In this document: positions 1 to 13,000 of the stretch, piece after piece
Numbering within the stretch: position 1 is the stretch's first letter
Layout of the letters: every line of letters begins with the position of its first letter
The notes under the pieces: model-generated
The model's database searches: none
The model's input: only the letters and a program-made list of their open reading frames with translations
Told to the model about the DNA's origin: nothing
Made by a program: the position numbers and the translations under genes
Source: Anseranas semipalmata
Taxonomy: Eukaryota; Chordata; Aves; Anseriformes; Anseranatidae
Length of the DNA stretch: 64,000 nucleotides
Reading direction: 5' to 3'
Assembly: GCA_013399115.1 (NCBI GenBank)
Contig: VXAA01002192.1
Span: 312,666-376,665 of the forward strand

Positions 1-3000
1 CGATTCTTTTAAGAGTACAAAGAGAGGAAAGAGAAATAGGCTTAAATGGAAAGGCATACTTCTACTTTACTTGGGTTGTTCCCACCTCCAACTTGCAGTG
101 AGTTTACATGAATTCAAAGAAAAGCGTATCAACAGGTTCTGCAATGGAGTATGCTTATAAAATGAGCAGCTGCAAAGTCTGAAAACAATATGGACAAAGC
201 AAGCCAAGCAGAGCATTGACATTATCTGTTAATTGTACTATTACAAGGTGATGGATTCTCTGAACTTGGAACACAGGTTGGTCAAGAAACTAGAAATAAT
301 CATCTTTTAGCCTGTAATAAAACCAAAGGTCTTAACAGGCTCCTCTGCCTCAAGATCTATGAAATAATGAATCTTAAATTAAAAAAAAAAACTTTTTCAA
401 AAGTGTAATTTTATTTTAAGTTGCAAAATCAGAAAGTCATTTTCATGTGGTTCTGCCCTGTCTCCAGTGTTTGGATGTGACCTTCTGTTTGTCTTTCTGC
501 ACAGAACTACTGAAAAAAAATCTACCACAGAAATCATTTCATTTTATTCTTCCTCTTTTAACACTTTCAGATTTGGAGTACGTAACTAGGTTTTTGCTAG
601 CTAAATTCTAAAACAACTTGAATATGTTTCTTCACCCTTAATACAGTACAGCCTATACAATAATAAGTTGAATAACATTTTGTATACTTACAATTCTGCC
701 CAATTTACTTTTCTGTTAGAGAGCAATGATATTGGTGTGTGGCGAAAATGTCACTCCAGTTATGCTTGCAGTTATGAAAAGAGTTCTATTTATTGATTCG
801 TGTATGATTTTTCATTGTGCATTCTGACTTTTCAGATAATTTGCAAAACAAGGCAGTTTAAAGATCAAACTGTGCTTGTTTAGTCCATTTCTTCCTCATT
901 TAGACTTCAATAAACAAATAACATTTCAGCACTCTACTATAAGGTTCATTGCCAGACATAAGCTGGGTAAATTGCTTGTATCATCCTTTGAATTCACACA
1001 CAAATATCTGAATGCCAGTACTATATAATGTCTTGAGAACAGGAAGCTGAATTGTAAGTGGCAACTGTAAGTGTTAAAGTAACACCAAAATTCGCAAGTA
1101 TCCTGATCACACATTGCAGACATCTACTGAGATGATGGAGTCCTGCTATGAAGAATGAAGTCTGAAAGAATCGCACGGGTATATGCATACTGCAAAGCCA
1201 GTAGTAATTCACTAGTGTAGTCTGAATGGGATCAGTGTGTTGGTTTTATAAATATAAATATTTTTGCCAATATCTAACTAAATATTTAAACATGTATATA
1301 CATGCAGGTATGATCAAAAAGAAAAGAGGAAAAGAAAATGAGAGCATGTGATATTTTATAGTTAGATGGGATAAGAAAAAAACATTACATTCTCTATCTG
1401 ATAGCTGAGATAGCATGTACCATATAATACAAAATGTAAAGGCTAATAAAAAAATGTAGTGTTGACAAAACGAGAGGCAAAATTGATAATATAAAAGTAA
1501 ACCTCTTTCATTCTCACATTTTAATTTGAATTTTATGAGATTTCTTTATACATCAAGATGAATTTTGCTTTTCCTTTTTCTGACACAGCAAAACTTACAA
1601 AATAGCCAAGTTGAATGTTGCTTGACTTTTTACCATATCCGCTAGTCGATATTTTATAAATATATATATGACAGTTAGTGCCAAATTTTCAAATGCTGTC
1701 TCCTCTGATTAATGATTCTGCACTGGGACCAGATTCTGAAGTCTTTACTCAATTAACATTCTACCTTTGAAACAGAATTTGCTTCATTTCAGTGATTTCA
1801 ACTGAATACAAATTCAAGTATGGCCTAACTTCATTGCAATAAAAAAAAGATTTTTTCTCTCATGTTCTGTCTCAATCAATCCAAATCTCTTGTCACTGTA
1901 AAGATTATTTCACCTACAACCTGCCTGCCTACTCCCCAAAGAAAAAAAAAACACAACAAAAAACTGTTTTAGTATGAACCTACTGAGTTTGCAATCGAGT
2001 TCCCTCATGTGGGAATAGCCTATGTGATAGAGCCAGCTCTCCAAAATCTTGGGTGTGAGGAGAGACCAGATCACTCAAGCAATATTTATTTGAATTAGCA
2101 GCTTTTATTGTTCTTATTAATCAATATAAAAGTTAACCTGAAGCTACTCTATTCTAAATGCAAAATGGTCTTTCAGCAAGTATCCCCCATGATCGAAAAG
2201 AACTGCAAATATGGTACCTTATTTGACCTTATCTTCTGTTCTCATCCAAGTAGACTTGACTTCAGTTTCATGTCCATGTATGCAAAAGGCTCCTGTTCTA
2301 ATTTGGCTTTGTTCCCATCTCTTTTTACAGGTGTAGATATATACAGAAACTCCAGAAAGGTCAGCAGAATTGAGATTTAACATTGCCCAGTGTGTCCTTG
2401 ATGCTAAAGTGGCCATCTATAAAATGTCTGTGTGATCCACAAGTCTCAGAGAATTTTAATTTTATTTTATATTTTAATTTTCAAATCCAAACAAGTGTGT
2501 GAACTAAGAAATATAGCATATGAGTCAGATTACCTTAGATGTTTTAGAGCACTCATTCACAGTAGAACTATTTTTGTCATGAACAGTTTAGTTATCTCTA
2601 TACCATTTCTGTGCCATTCAACCACTTATTGTCTATTATCCCTTAATTTTCTATTTCGTCTCTTTCTTCCAACAGGCATTTCTGCTATCATCATAAGTTA
2701 CAACACAACAGTTATGGTATGTATAAGAGAATGAGAGAGACACTAAAGCTGATTTTAGATGGGGATTTTAAGGCTTATTTACATACCAGGAGATCAAGTT
2801 TTAACTTGAAAGAGTTCATGTTATCAGTCTAGACAGGACTTAGCCTATAACAGGAACATTATATTTGTTAAGGTAAGGTATACTGTCAAATATCCGTATT
2901 TTGTCTTCTATTCTTCGGTTCATTGCATGCTGTAAAAACACATTTACACTGACTTGCAAGCCAAGATTGGTGAACAATTGCCTATGGGACATTAACATGA

Positions 3001-3448
3001 GGAGATTACTTTATTCTGCACTAAGCCAAAAGTCTAAGGGCATTATTGAACAATCAACGTGACCCTTGTATTATTAAGGCAACAGTTCGCTTGAAGGGTT
3101 GTATATGTTGTAAGGTGGGGATGTAATGGTGTTGAGGGAGATGAGGGAAGGGGAAAATGACTATTTTATTACACTTCTGTTTTTCAGATTGCTATAAAAT
3201 ATCTTCAGAAACTCAGCCAAATATTTTGCCAAACAAAATGTATCCTTTTACTTAACATGCTTTTGTAAGTAAAAATGATATTCACAGAGGAAAATAACAG
3301 ATTAAACCAGCTAATCCAGACCTCCTCATAGTTAAAGAATACAAAGAGCTTTTTCATTATTGAAGTTAAAAGATTTATTTTAACAATGAAATGCATGCAA
3401 AACATAACACCACAAAAAGCTAATATTGCCATTCTTCCATATACTTAC
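1..3448 (-). other. WDR72 intron 16 (partial), no feature recognised
   Basis: This AT-rich sequence lies downstream of exon 16. I looked for the expected next WDR72 exon (the human region around [21 protein letters not shown]) and did not find it, so intron 16 probably extends past the left edge. Only short A and T runs are present. Confidence 0.6.
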
Positions 3449-3540
3449 TGCTTGATAACTCTCCATAAAAACTGGAAAATGAAGACATGGCTGCTTCCAT
3501 ATTTTGCCATTTGTCACGTACAGATTCTGATTGACGTGGA
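3449..3540 (-). CDS. WDR72: WDR72 exon 16 (residues 927-958, incomplete last codon)
   Basis: This short exon has acceptor ATTCTTTTAG and a consensus donor GTAAGT, entry phase 2, exit phase 1, 92 bases. It encodes [20 protein letters not shown] and [11 protein letters not shown]. The [13 protein letters not shown] end aligns with the human segment around NMSSFYSCL. It was identified by that similarity, by phase, and by position downstream of exon 15. The following exons, for the human region containing SCWRDQSVQ, are not in this window. Confidence 0.85.
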
Positions 3541-6500
3541 CTAAAAGAATATGAAACTGTTAAATAAAACCTGAACATACTTTGAAAAAAAATTATGTCT
3601 GAGATAGATATTCACTCAATTACTATCAATTATACTCAACCACAAATTAGTTTCCCCTCAAAAATCACTTGCATGCTTTTGCCCTCAACTTGCTATTGAA
3701 ACAATCACATGTACACAAGTCCAAGTATTGCCCATATGCAGAAACTTCACATTTGGCTCAAAACTTCTTACAGTTAACTTTTACATTTTATAGAAGCAAA
3801 GTCATACGTAAAGAATTGCATGAAGATACTATTTTCACAAAGTAGTTGAGCTGTTTTTTCTATTACATAGTATAAAAGTTCAAGAGTAACAGCTTTATTT
3901 TTACAGGTTTCCAGTTTTTTAGAGTTATAAATATCCACTTAGAATATAGTTGTAATACTTGGGATTTTGATAAGAGCTACAATTTAGGGGACTTGTGTGT
4001 ATATCTATTGCTTTTTAGGAGAACCCCTCAGCATTTGCCTCTGACTAATTCAGGAACCTAAACCTTGAAGACAAAGAATATGGGTGGAGAGGAAAGGAAG
4101 TGGAAAACCTCTCTAAACCCTTACACTATTTTAAACTATATTTCTTTCAAATGCTTTGCTATAGTGATCTTGAATTTATGTGTAATTTAAAAATATATTT
4201 CACCTTTCAAATTCAAAACTAACAGTCATAATATTTCAAAAGATTTGCAATACTAAATTTTTAAAGTGCTCAAGCTGACAGTTTTCAGTTACAGATACAA
4301 ATCTCAAAATACAGCAGGAGAAAGATTTGAAGATCTACTAACTTCTTCCTGTTTGTCCCAACTTTATAACCTGAAATTTTACTGCAAGTTCCTTTACTTT
4401 CACAGACTTGGCCAAGTTGCAAAAAAATTACAGATTCAAAAATATTTGTACGAATAATAGCTAGTATACTCAGCCCCAGGTTTTTCCAAAGTCATTTTTC
4501 ATACTTGATTTTTTTGGGATTATGAACAGGTTTTTTTTGTGAAGTGTTCAAATCCCATAAAAGCTACTTTTTAAAAAAAACAGATTAGTACAGGTTTGAT
4601 AGAGTGTCCAAAGAATGTAATTTGCTGTTCATTATTTTCACATCCCCAAAATTTCATTCATCCAATGAGGTGGCTAATAGTTCACAGACAAACTATACCC
4701 TGAAACTTATTGACTCAAAGCATTACCTGAAAACTTTTAACAGCCAAGAGTTTTTTTATCCAAATGTTTTCCACAGGGGAATGATGAGCTGTTAAACTCA
4801 TGGTTTTACGCAGCATGTGCTGACAAAAACAGAATTTCTGCTCAAAATAAGGATACCAGACATCCAAGAATACCCAATAGTGTATGAATAGATTGAAGGC
4901 ATTTTTCCAGTTCTGATTTTCCTGATTAAAAGTATTTAACAAGAAAATCCTTTCACTTTCCTGTAATAACAAATTTAACAGATATACCAAATAACAGGTA
5001 TTTAAACTATTATTGCACTCTCCAGATCAAGGCCATAGTTGACTGACAATAAAATACTCCTTATAGCCAAATATTTTATTGCTATATGCAAAGTGGTCCA
5101 GCATTAACAGAAGAAAGTTGGAATCCCAAAATTATTACTAAACCAGTAGCTAAACACCAGGCTACATTGCAAGAAATAAACTTGCAAGTTTATTCTCTCT
5201 CATGAAATTGGGCAGGAATTTGTGTATCAGCTACATACATATTAAGCAAGTATCATAGTCACTGGATAATATGTTTAAGTGTTCTCTCCTGTTTTTGATT
5301 TCAAAGTTTAAAAGCTTCAAGTTTGTGTTTGTACCAATGTGCTAATAGAAAATAAACTTTCACAGGATGGAAGGAGACAACTCTGAAAAGATTACTGAAA
5401 AAGTAAAAGGTTCCTACTGAAAGAGACTAGGAGGCATTTTTTCTTTCACATTATTAACTGGATTAATAAGTTTGTACCACAGTAATAATTAGTAGACCAG
5501 GACCCTTACAAGCTGTGAAAGCAGTCTTGATAACTCCTACAGCAAATTGGAATGCAGTATATTGTTTTTCCCTTGAGCATGCAGTAGTTTCAGCTAAATC
5601 AACTGCTCAAGCAGGTGGGGCTACATACTGTACTTTTAGAAAGCAAACTATATAAAAGAGTATTTGCTTAGTTTCTTTCAATTTTTTAGTTAGGCAAAAG
5701 TGCATTATTTTAACAGCTCATCCAAACAAAACTCATTCCAACCCTGAAAACAGAGTGAACAATGAATAAGGACATGTCCTATAGAAAGATTTTAAAAATG
5801 AATTAACATAGGTTTGGAATCACTTTAAAAAAACACAAAATAATGTCTGAAGAATAAAATTCATTCCTTTGTCTCTAATCCACTCCTACAATGATAGTTG
5901 ATTTTTCTTTAAATAACTTTTTTTTTGACAGAGAAACAGTCTTGTTGGCTTTACCCACACAACTTTGATTCTCAGTGAAAGGGATAGTTCTTTACTGTAG
6001 TGGGATATCCTTTGCACATTACAAACATTAGGAAAACGTACAAAATTCTTTACATAGCTCACCTGTTATCTATGTTTATTGGGGAAAAAAGTAAAGAGTT
6101 ATTTCTCATGTGTCTAACATTCTGACACAGTTCTTGGGAAGCAGGGGGTCTGAAGGTGTGAACACAAAGCCGTAATGAGAAAAAAAACTGTCACCAGCAG
6201 TATAGAGTAAAAGGCCCAGGTGACTCTAGAGCCTCTAAGGTCTGTGTTGATTCAGCAGATACAGTCTAGTTCTGATCAAGTTCCCTAATAAAGAACACTA
6301 TCTTTCAATACCAGAGAAAAATTGTGGCTGCTTCTCAGTTTATTTTCTGGCTGTGTAAGAGAAGGAATAAGGAACAGCCTCAAAAGTAAGCAAGAGTGTG
6401 CAAGTATAGTCAGGGAAAAAAAAGATTTGTGTTATCCCTATATAGACTCACAGCACGTTATTGCTGCTTAGAAACTCAAGATAAGTTTAACAGCAAAAAC

Positions 6501-9500
6501 AAAAACAAACAAAAACTTAAGGAAAGAATCAAATGTATACAACTCAAGAGCTCTTATTCAGATGAGGCCATTAGGAGGTAACAGCCCACGTGTGAGCATC
6601 ACAAATGGCACCAAACTGAAACTTAGCTACAAGACAGCTATAAATAGGAATACTATTCAGCTCTGGAAAAGAGAGGCAATCCAAACCTAAACATGTCAAA
6701 ATCCTAAACAAAACATTTCACAGTCATTGAATAAAATCCATAACTTTTTTGTAACTGAAATTTATGACAATTTTTCCATATTTTGTACAAAAAAGTCACC
6801 TATTTTTTACAACAGACACCATCTTTTATGGCTTTACCTTTCCCGGAGAAAATCTAAAATTATATAATACTGTTTTCACAAAATAAGCTATTTTTTCTAT
6901 ACAACTTCAATAATTTTGTAAGACAGATGTTCCAAAGCCAGAATTTGTCTGGAAAAATGTCTGATTCTGGTATGTTCCTAACTTTATACGTTGTCTCTGC
7001 CAACAGAGTGCTGTAAGACAACGCAAGCATAATTTTTTCTTGCATAACCAGGAATTAATGTTCAATCTGGAATCTTGGAAACATCCTTTAGTATAAGATC
7101 TTGTGTTGAATATGGACCAGCAGGCAAAGCGATAAGCAGGAAGAGTAAGCGAGAAACACATTTGTCCTGCGTGGTGTTGCATATCTCCTGAGGCATTCTG
7201 AATACCTAGAACTTTGTGGAAGATGCACAGTTCTTCGCAGCACCATGATCAATATTTTTTTGTTCTCCTTCTTACCTCTAGGCCATAGCATCAACAACAT
7301 TGAAGTTAGTTGTCCCTAAAATACTAAATACAGACTAACATAGGTTTGCTGAACAACAACAGTCTGTGGACAACATCCATTGCCTGACTAGTGTGGTGTA
7401 TTTGGCTGGGTCAAGTAATGTTGAGCATACTATTTTCCCCTTAATGCTGAAAAAACATTTAGTCAAATTTCTTTTAAGTAACATAAGTGTTATTTGGGAT
7501 GGTTCTTACAAAATAAGGGTATTCCTTCCCTCTAGCTACCATTATTACTGTGTGTGTTACTTTAGTATAACTAGGACAGATTGTTCTTGTCTCTCATGTT
7601 TTATTTATCTATAGAGACAGGAGTTTCATGGTAAAGGAGTATATTTCTTACAGGGAATGGAAGTAAAAACGGCATAAATGTGTTAATACATGTCTCCAAA
7701 TGTGCCTGAAAAGACCTCATTATTCTCCTTAGTTCAAACTGTGAGGAAAAGAGTTCTCTCTGGAAAGACAGGGTGTGAAGTTGGATAATTCAAATTCTTG
7801 TTCAGTTGAAAAACTTTTCTTACATCAGTTTGTTCATCAGCTAAGAAAAAAATATAAAGATACTTAAATTTCACCTGTTCTCCTTTCATTAAAAGGACAA
7901 CCTATGAAAAAGCTCTAGAAGAAGAATGTAAACTTCACTGAATATATCCATATTTAAGAACAAAATCAGTCATCCCTCCCACCCCTTTTTTAACTATTAA
8001 AAAATACTCATAGGGAAAAGGTTCTTACCTTTCAATTTCACTTGTATCTGGTGAAGGCATGTTAATTACCCTGTTGATTAAAGCTATTCTGCTAAATAAG
8101 AAAAGAACAGTTTCTGATCCCTTTGCTCCATAAATATTATTCACTGATCTATCCTTCTTTCCTGTTTGTCCTTCAGTTGCAGCAAGGTACTTCTTTGATA
8201 AATCAAACACTCTTTTTGAAAACAAGTTACTTAATGTTTGTTCTCCTAGCACACCACAGTCAGTACATTTCCATCCTGGCAACATCAATGATAGGTGGTT
8301 TTCATTTGACACAAATCCAAAAGAAACTGGACACTGCAGCCTTAAGATATCAAGGTGTCTAACACAAAGATCATCTATTTCTGTGTCTACACCCCAGGGT
8401 AATAGACATGACAAAAGCAGTTTAGCTGTATCTGTGGTGATGTCCACATCAATGTTTCCTGAGGGCTGCATTCTAATCTTTCTTGAACTCTTCATTTTTT
8501 TCTGTCTTTTTATGCCACCACCTTCTTCCAAAGGCCTAACTGTGTTAGTATCCCTACCGACCTGGTTTGCACAAACAGCATCCACTTGCCCATCCACTGT
8601 CAGTATGGAGCCTGCAGTTTTATTTCTTTTTAATGCCAGTGCCCTTTTCTCAGAAGTACTTTTGGCTCTTTCCAGAGTGTCATAGTTGTGGAATGAATTT
8701 GATGACTTTAATCCACAGAGTTGAAATGACAGCAGAAGTTCCACAAGTTTTTCCAGATCAAATAAGAGAATATGAAAGTTTGCATTGTTCCATTTTGTCT
8801 TAACTGGTAAAATGATAAAGGGCTGTCGAATGAGGCTGGTATCCATTACCTGAAAGAAAAATATTAAGTATCCAATCACAAATCTATAATATTTTGTCAT
8901 TTACTAGATATCAGCACAGAGTTGCATATGGAATAGGGCAAATCCATTAACTTCATCAAGTTTAACTTATATTTATTCACTTATTACTTAGGAAAAAGGT
9001 TTTTCTTCTAAATAGTTTCATGTATGCAGAGACATACATTTAAATACTGCAATCCTGATTCCCTAACATCTTTGAAACTAAGAATATTCTAATAACTTTT
9101 CATAGTAGAGATGAAACACTAGATTTTTTTGTTTGAGACACAATCCAGATGAGTTTGTAGAAAAACAACTACTTTCCTTCGTAAGAAGGATTGTGCCTTG
9201 CTACCAAGGGGCACTCTTCTGAAGTTACTAGGAGGATCATCAAATGTTAAAGTCAAACTACGAGATGGTGACATCAGATGTGAGAATCCTGCTGTATCAT
9301 CTGTTAAAGAAGTATCTCTTACCTTCAGGGAAACAGCAGACATGAGTATAAACTCCATTTTGATTTTTTTTTTTTTTTTGCCCTTTAAGCACTTAAGACT
9401 TCTATGCTTTCATTGTCCTGCACAAGCCTATGCTCTCAGCACTGCTTTCATTCTAGCTATTTCGTCTTTACAAACAAGCATGTACAAACAGAGAACCAAA

Positions 9501-10047
9501 TTTTCAGCCCAGTGATGCTTCTGCAAAGAGGCAATATAGTGCCAGCTTCCATATCACAGGCAATACAGGATTTTTGGGATCATTTAGCTTTAATTTTTGT
9601 GATAATCAGAAATATTCTAATGCAAATTAAGAACTGTTTCTGTTGATCATATGAGCTGAATCTTAAAAGAAACCATCAACAAATAATAAAATGGGGCAGC
9701 AGCTGGATTTAACTTGAATGTCATGTTGATTAACTCATCTTTCTCAAGAGTACTCTTCACCTAACTCCTTTTACATTTCTAACAAGTTTTATCAGATTAA
9801 CTATTCCTAAACTGTTAATATTTTAGTTACAAATAACAAGTGAAAATTTGACCCTGTATACTCTACAAGTAAATTGTCTATTTAGTTTTGGATAAAATAA
9901 TTTGGCCTTCTGTTATTTAGAGAAAGATGTTAACACCAGACGAAGATACATTCTAAATACAAGATCTTACAGATCTCCATAGGGGGGCATAGTAAGAAAT
10001 AACAGCTTGTTCAGATTTTCTTTCTAACCTTTTCCTTTAAAAAAAGG

Positions 10048-10080
<33 letters not shown>

Positions 10081-13000
10081 TACACACACAGTAGTTCAGC
10101 ACTAGGATTATGTTAGTCTTTAATTATGCTGTTTCCCAATACGTAGGGAGAACCCCATGGAATACAAACAATGGAATTCATGGGCTAGTTTTGACATTAA
10201 TAGAAACTGTTCTTATGGGTTGAACTTTTTTCTGTTTTATACATTTATATTTGGTTGACAAACATTTAGAAGCCTTCAGGAAAGTCACCATACAAATGAA
10301 AGAAAATACTTTGACAATATCAATGTGTTGGGACATCTGGTGATGCTACTGGGTGTGAGGTCACAATAAATGTTTATGGGCAATATGAAAGCTTATTGAC
10401 ATTGATCCCAAAAGCATCTACCAAGTTTTCTTAGATCTCTGCCATAGGCACTTCATTCCAATGAAGGAAGGTGGACATCTAAAGCTTCAGACATAAAATA
10501 CTACTTAGAAAATATGTTACAGAGAATAGCTTGTCCATAAGATGACAAAAAATGGAAAGAAACCCATAAAACTTACTATGAACTGGAGAGCTGGGAATTG
10601 AAAAGTAGATTTACATTCTGTACTGTCTTTCCTGAACTTCCAGAAATATTTTACAGAAATAAATTTTACTACATACAGATAAGTATTGTCATTATCTTTA
10701 TCTTTTTAAATGAACATATGAAGAGTTTACTAACTCAGCTTCAAAAAGTAGGCTAATAACAGTAGCAATAACAAAGCATGACCTGTCTCTGAACCACATG
10801 ATCCAAATTTGAGGCCTCCCTATTTCTAGCGCACAGGTTTCTATAATAAAAAGATCCCTTTTTCTTTCTTTTCTGACAATTTTTGCTCGAAGCAGTTTCA
10901 TTTATCATGGAATAGTCTTTCAACCCCAAATTACTTAATCTGATGTTACTGTATATATCCAAATCTCAAGCCATTCAAGCTTTAGCATTCTCGAGTGAAT
11001 TTCAAATTATCACATCAAAAAATAAAAAAGAATTTATCTAATAATGCAGAGGCTTTCTTCAATTTTGCAAGTTAAATGACCACACTATGATGTACTACAC
11101 AAAACCTACAGATTTTGATAATCAGCCTTTTGAAAAATAGTATGGAGACTTTTTCTAATTTACCATTGTTAATTTTAAATTTTATTGTTGCCATGTCCTA
11201 CCTTTCAATTCCACAGTGGTGGTCAGGAGAGACATGCCAATGTTAATCTATTTTTATTATAGCTGAGCAATTAGGAACATTATTTTTAAAAATAATCTTC
11301 TAAAAGTTATTACAGGGAGAAAGATTTTCATGGCTTCAGTAACTTGATCTAGATTTTAAAAGCCGATCTTTGTCCAGGTGTATGAATCTAAAGCAAGTAT
11401 AAATACTAAGGCACCCCACCATATTTCAGTTGTACTTTTTTGTGCATCACTTACAATAATTTTAACAATAAATCACTCTGAAGATCTATGCCAGTCAAGA
11501 ATGAAAACTTTAGTAATAAGAAAAAACACACTTTTGTAAAAACTGTCACATGGGGCTAAAAACATGTTTTCCTGATTGTGACACATCCAACCCCGCCTTT
11601 TTTTAGTCGGAAACTGAGAAATAGGAAGCACTTTATTTTGTGTCTGTACGCATTATCCCCATAATAATCCAACAACACCATCAGCCATTTCAGTTAAAAT
11701 ATTGGCAGGTCCCTAAAAAAACTGATGAGTAAATATCTTATGAAGATTTTAAAACTACCACATTTTAATTTAAACAAATCTCAAAGTAAAATAGTGTTGG
11801 TTCCCCTTTCCACCCCACCCCCCAAATAAAAAAAACACCATTAGAAGCTGAAGTTTAGTAATGAGGCCAGACTTCCCTTTTCAAAAAAAAAAAAAAAAAT
11901 ACAGCCATTTGTGTTGATGACATTCCTGCTAACAGTTGGAGTTCAGAGCATTTTGCTGCTTGGAGGAATCTGCATTCACTGATAATTCTCCCTTTAAGAT
12001 CTTCACCTGTGAGTTTTAAAAAAGTTTGGCTGCAGACCAAAATTATATCCAGAGACTCATCTCTGATTGAATGACTTTTCTACATGCAGGAAAGATCAGG
12101 ATTCGTGAAGGCTTCAAAATTGCAAGCTATATTCCATGCATGGCAGGTATGACCTCTCTAATAGCTCCCTAGATGGCCCCTAAAGGTATTTGAGCCAAGA
12201 CAAGACAAGCCCATACAAAAAACTTTGCAGAATTTCTTCTAACATGAAATCCCTTCCTTCTCCATAACTTAGAAGACTGTTCTTTTACCTCCATCCCCCT
12301 CCCTTTACAAATCTTTACCAAACTACCTTAGCAGCCTGGAAAGTATTTTCCTTTGTCTATGAGAACTGAGAGGTAGGGGGCTACCTTTACCATAGCCCCC
12401 CAAAACAATGTTATCATAAACATATTTAAAACATACATACCACATAAAAGTTCAACAGGAAGTACAATTCAACTGTTATTTTATCTAGCTGCCTTCTCAT
12501 CTCTAAAAGCCCTTTTCCAATGGGAAACTTAATCTAGGAACACTATCCCATGTAAGATACACACTTCCATTATCTAGCAGAGATTTCTGTATTTTTATCA
12601 GCTCCTCATGTATATGCATTTTTTCTGCACTCCAGCTTTCTCTACCAGATGCACTCTATTGTTGGCTTTGTGCTAAAAATAGACTTGACAAAAATGGTCT
12701 TGATATTTATTTTACATAAAGGAAATAAAGTGGCAAGATCATGTAGTAGACTTTAGAAGGCAAACCAGGCTCAAAATATACTTGGAGGTCACTTTACCTC
12801 TGAAAAGAAATGGCTCAGTTCTTATTGTGGGTAATATCAACTTCTACACGAAAACACGTCCAAAACTATTAAATGGGATTCTTACAGACTTTTGGTCTTC
12901 TTTATCCATTTTACTCTTTTCTTAATCCCAAACATAATAAAATTCCCAGTGCCTGCAATGCAAATCATGCTGTATAAAGCACAAATGAGCCACTCTGACA

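Noticed and set aside
1..3448. Possible WDR72 exons 17 onward
   Set aside because: I searched for the conserved [8 protein letters not shown]-type region and found no match, so the remaining exons are taken to lie outside the window.
8383..8685. Plus-strand open frame of 100 codons
   Set aside because: It is antisense to WDR72 exon 15 and has no independent support; it is a shadow of the real coding frame.
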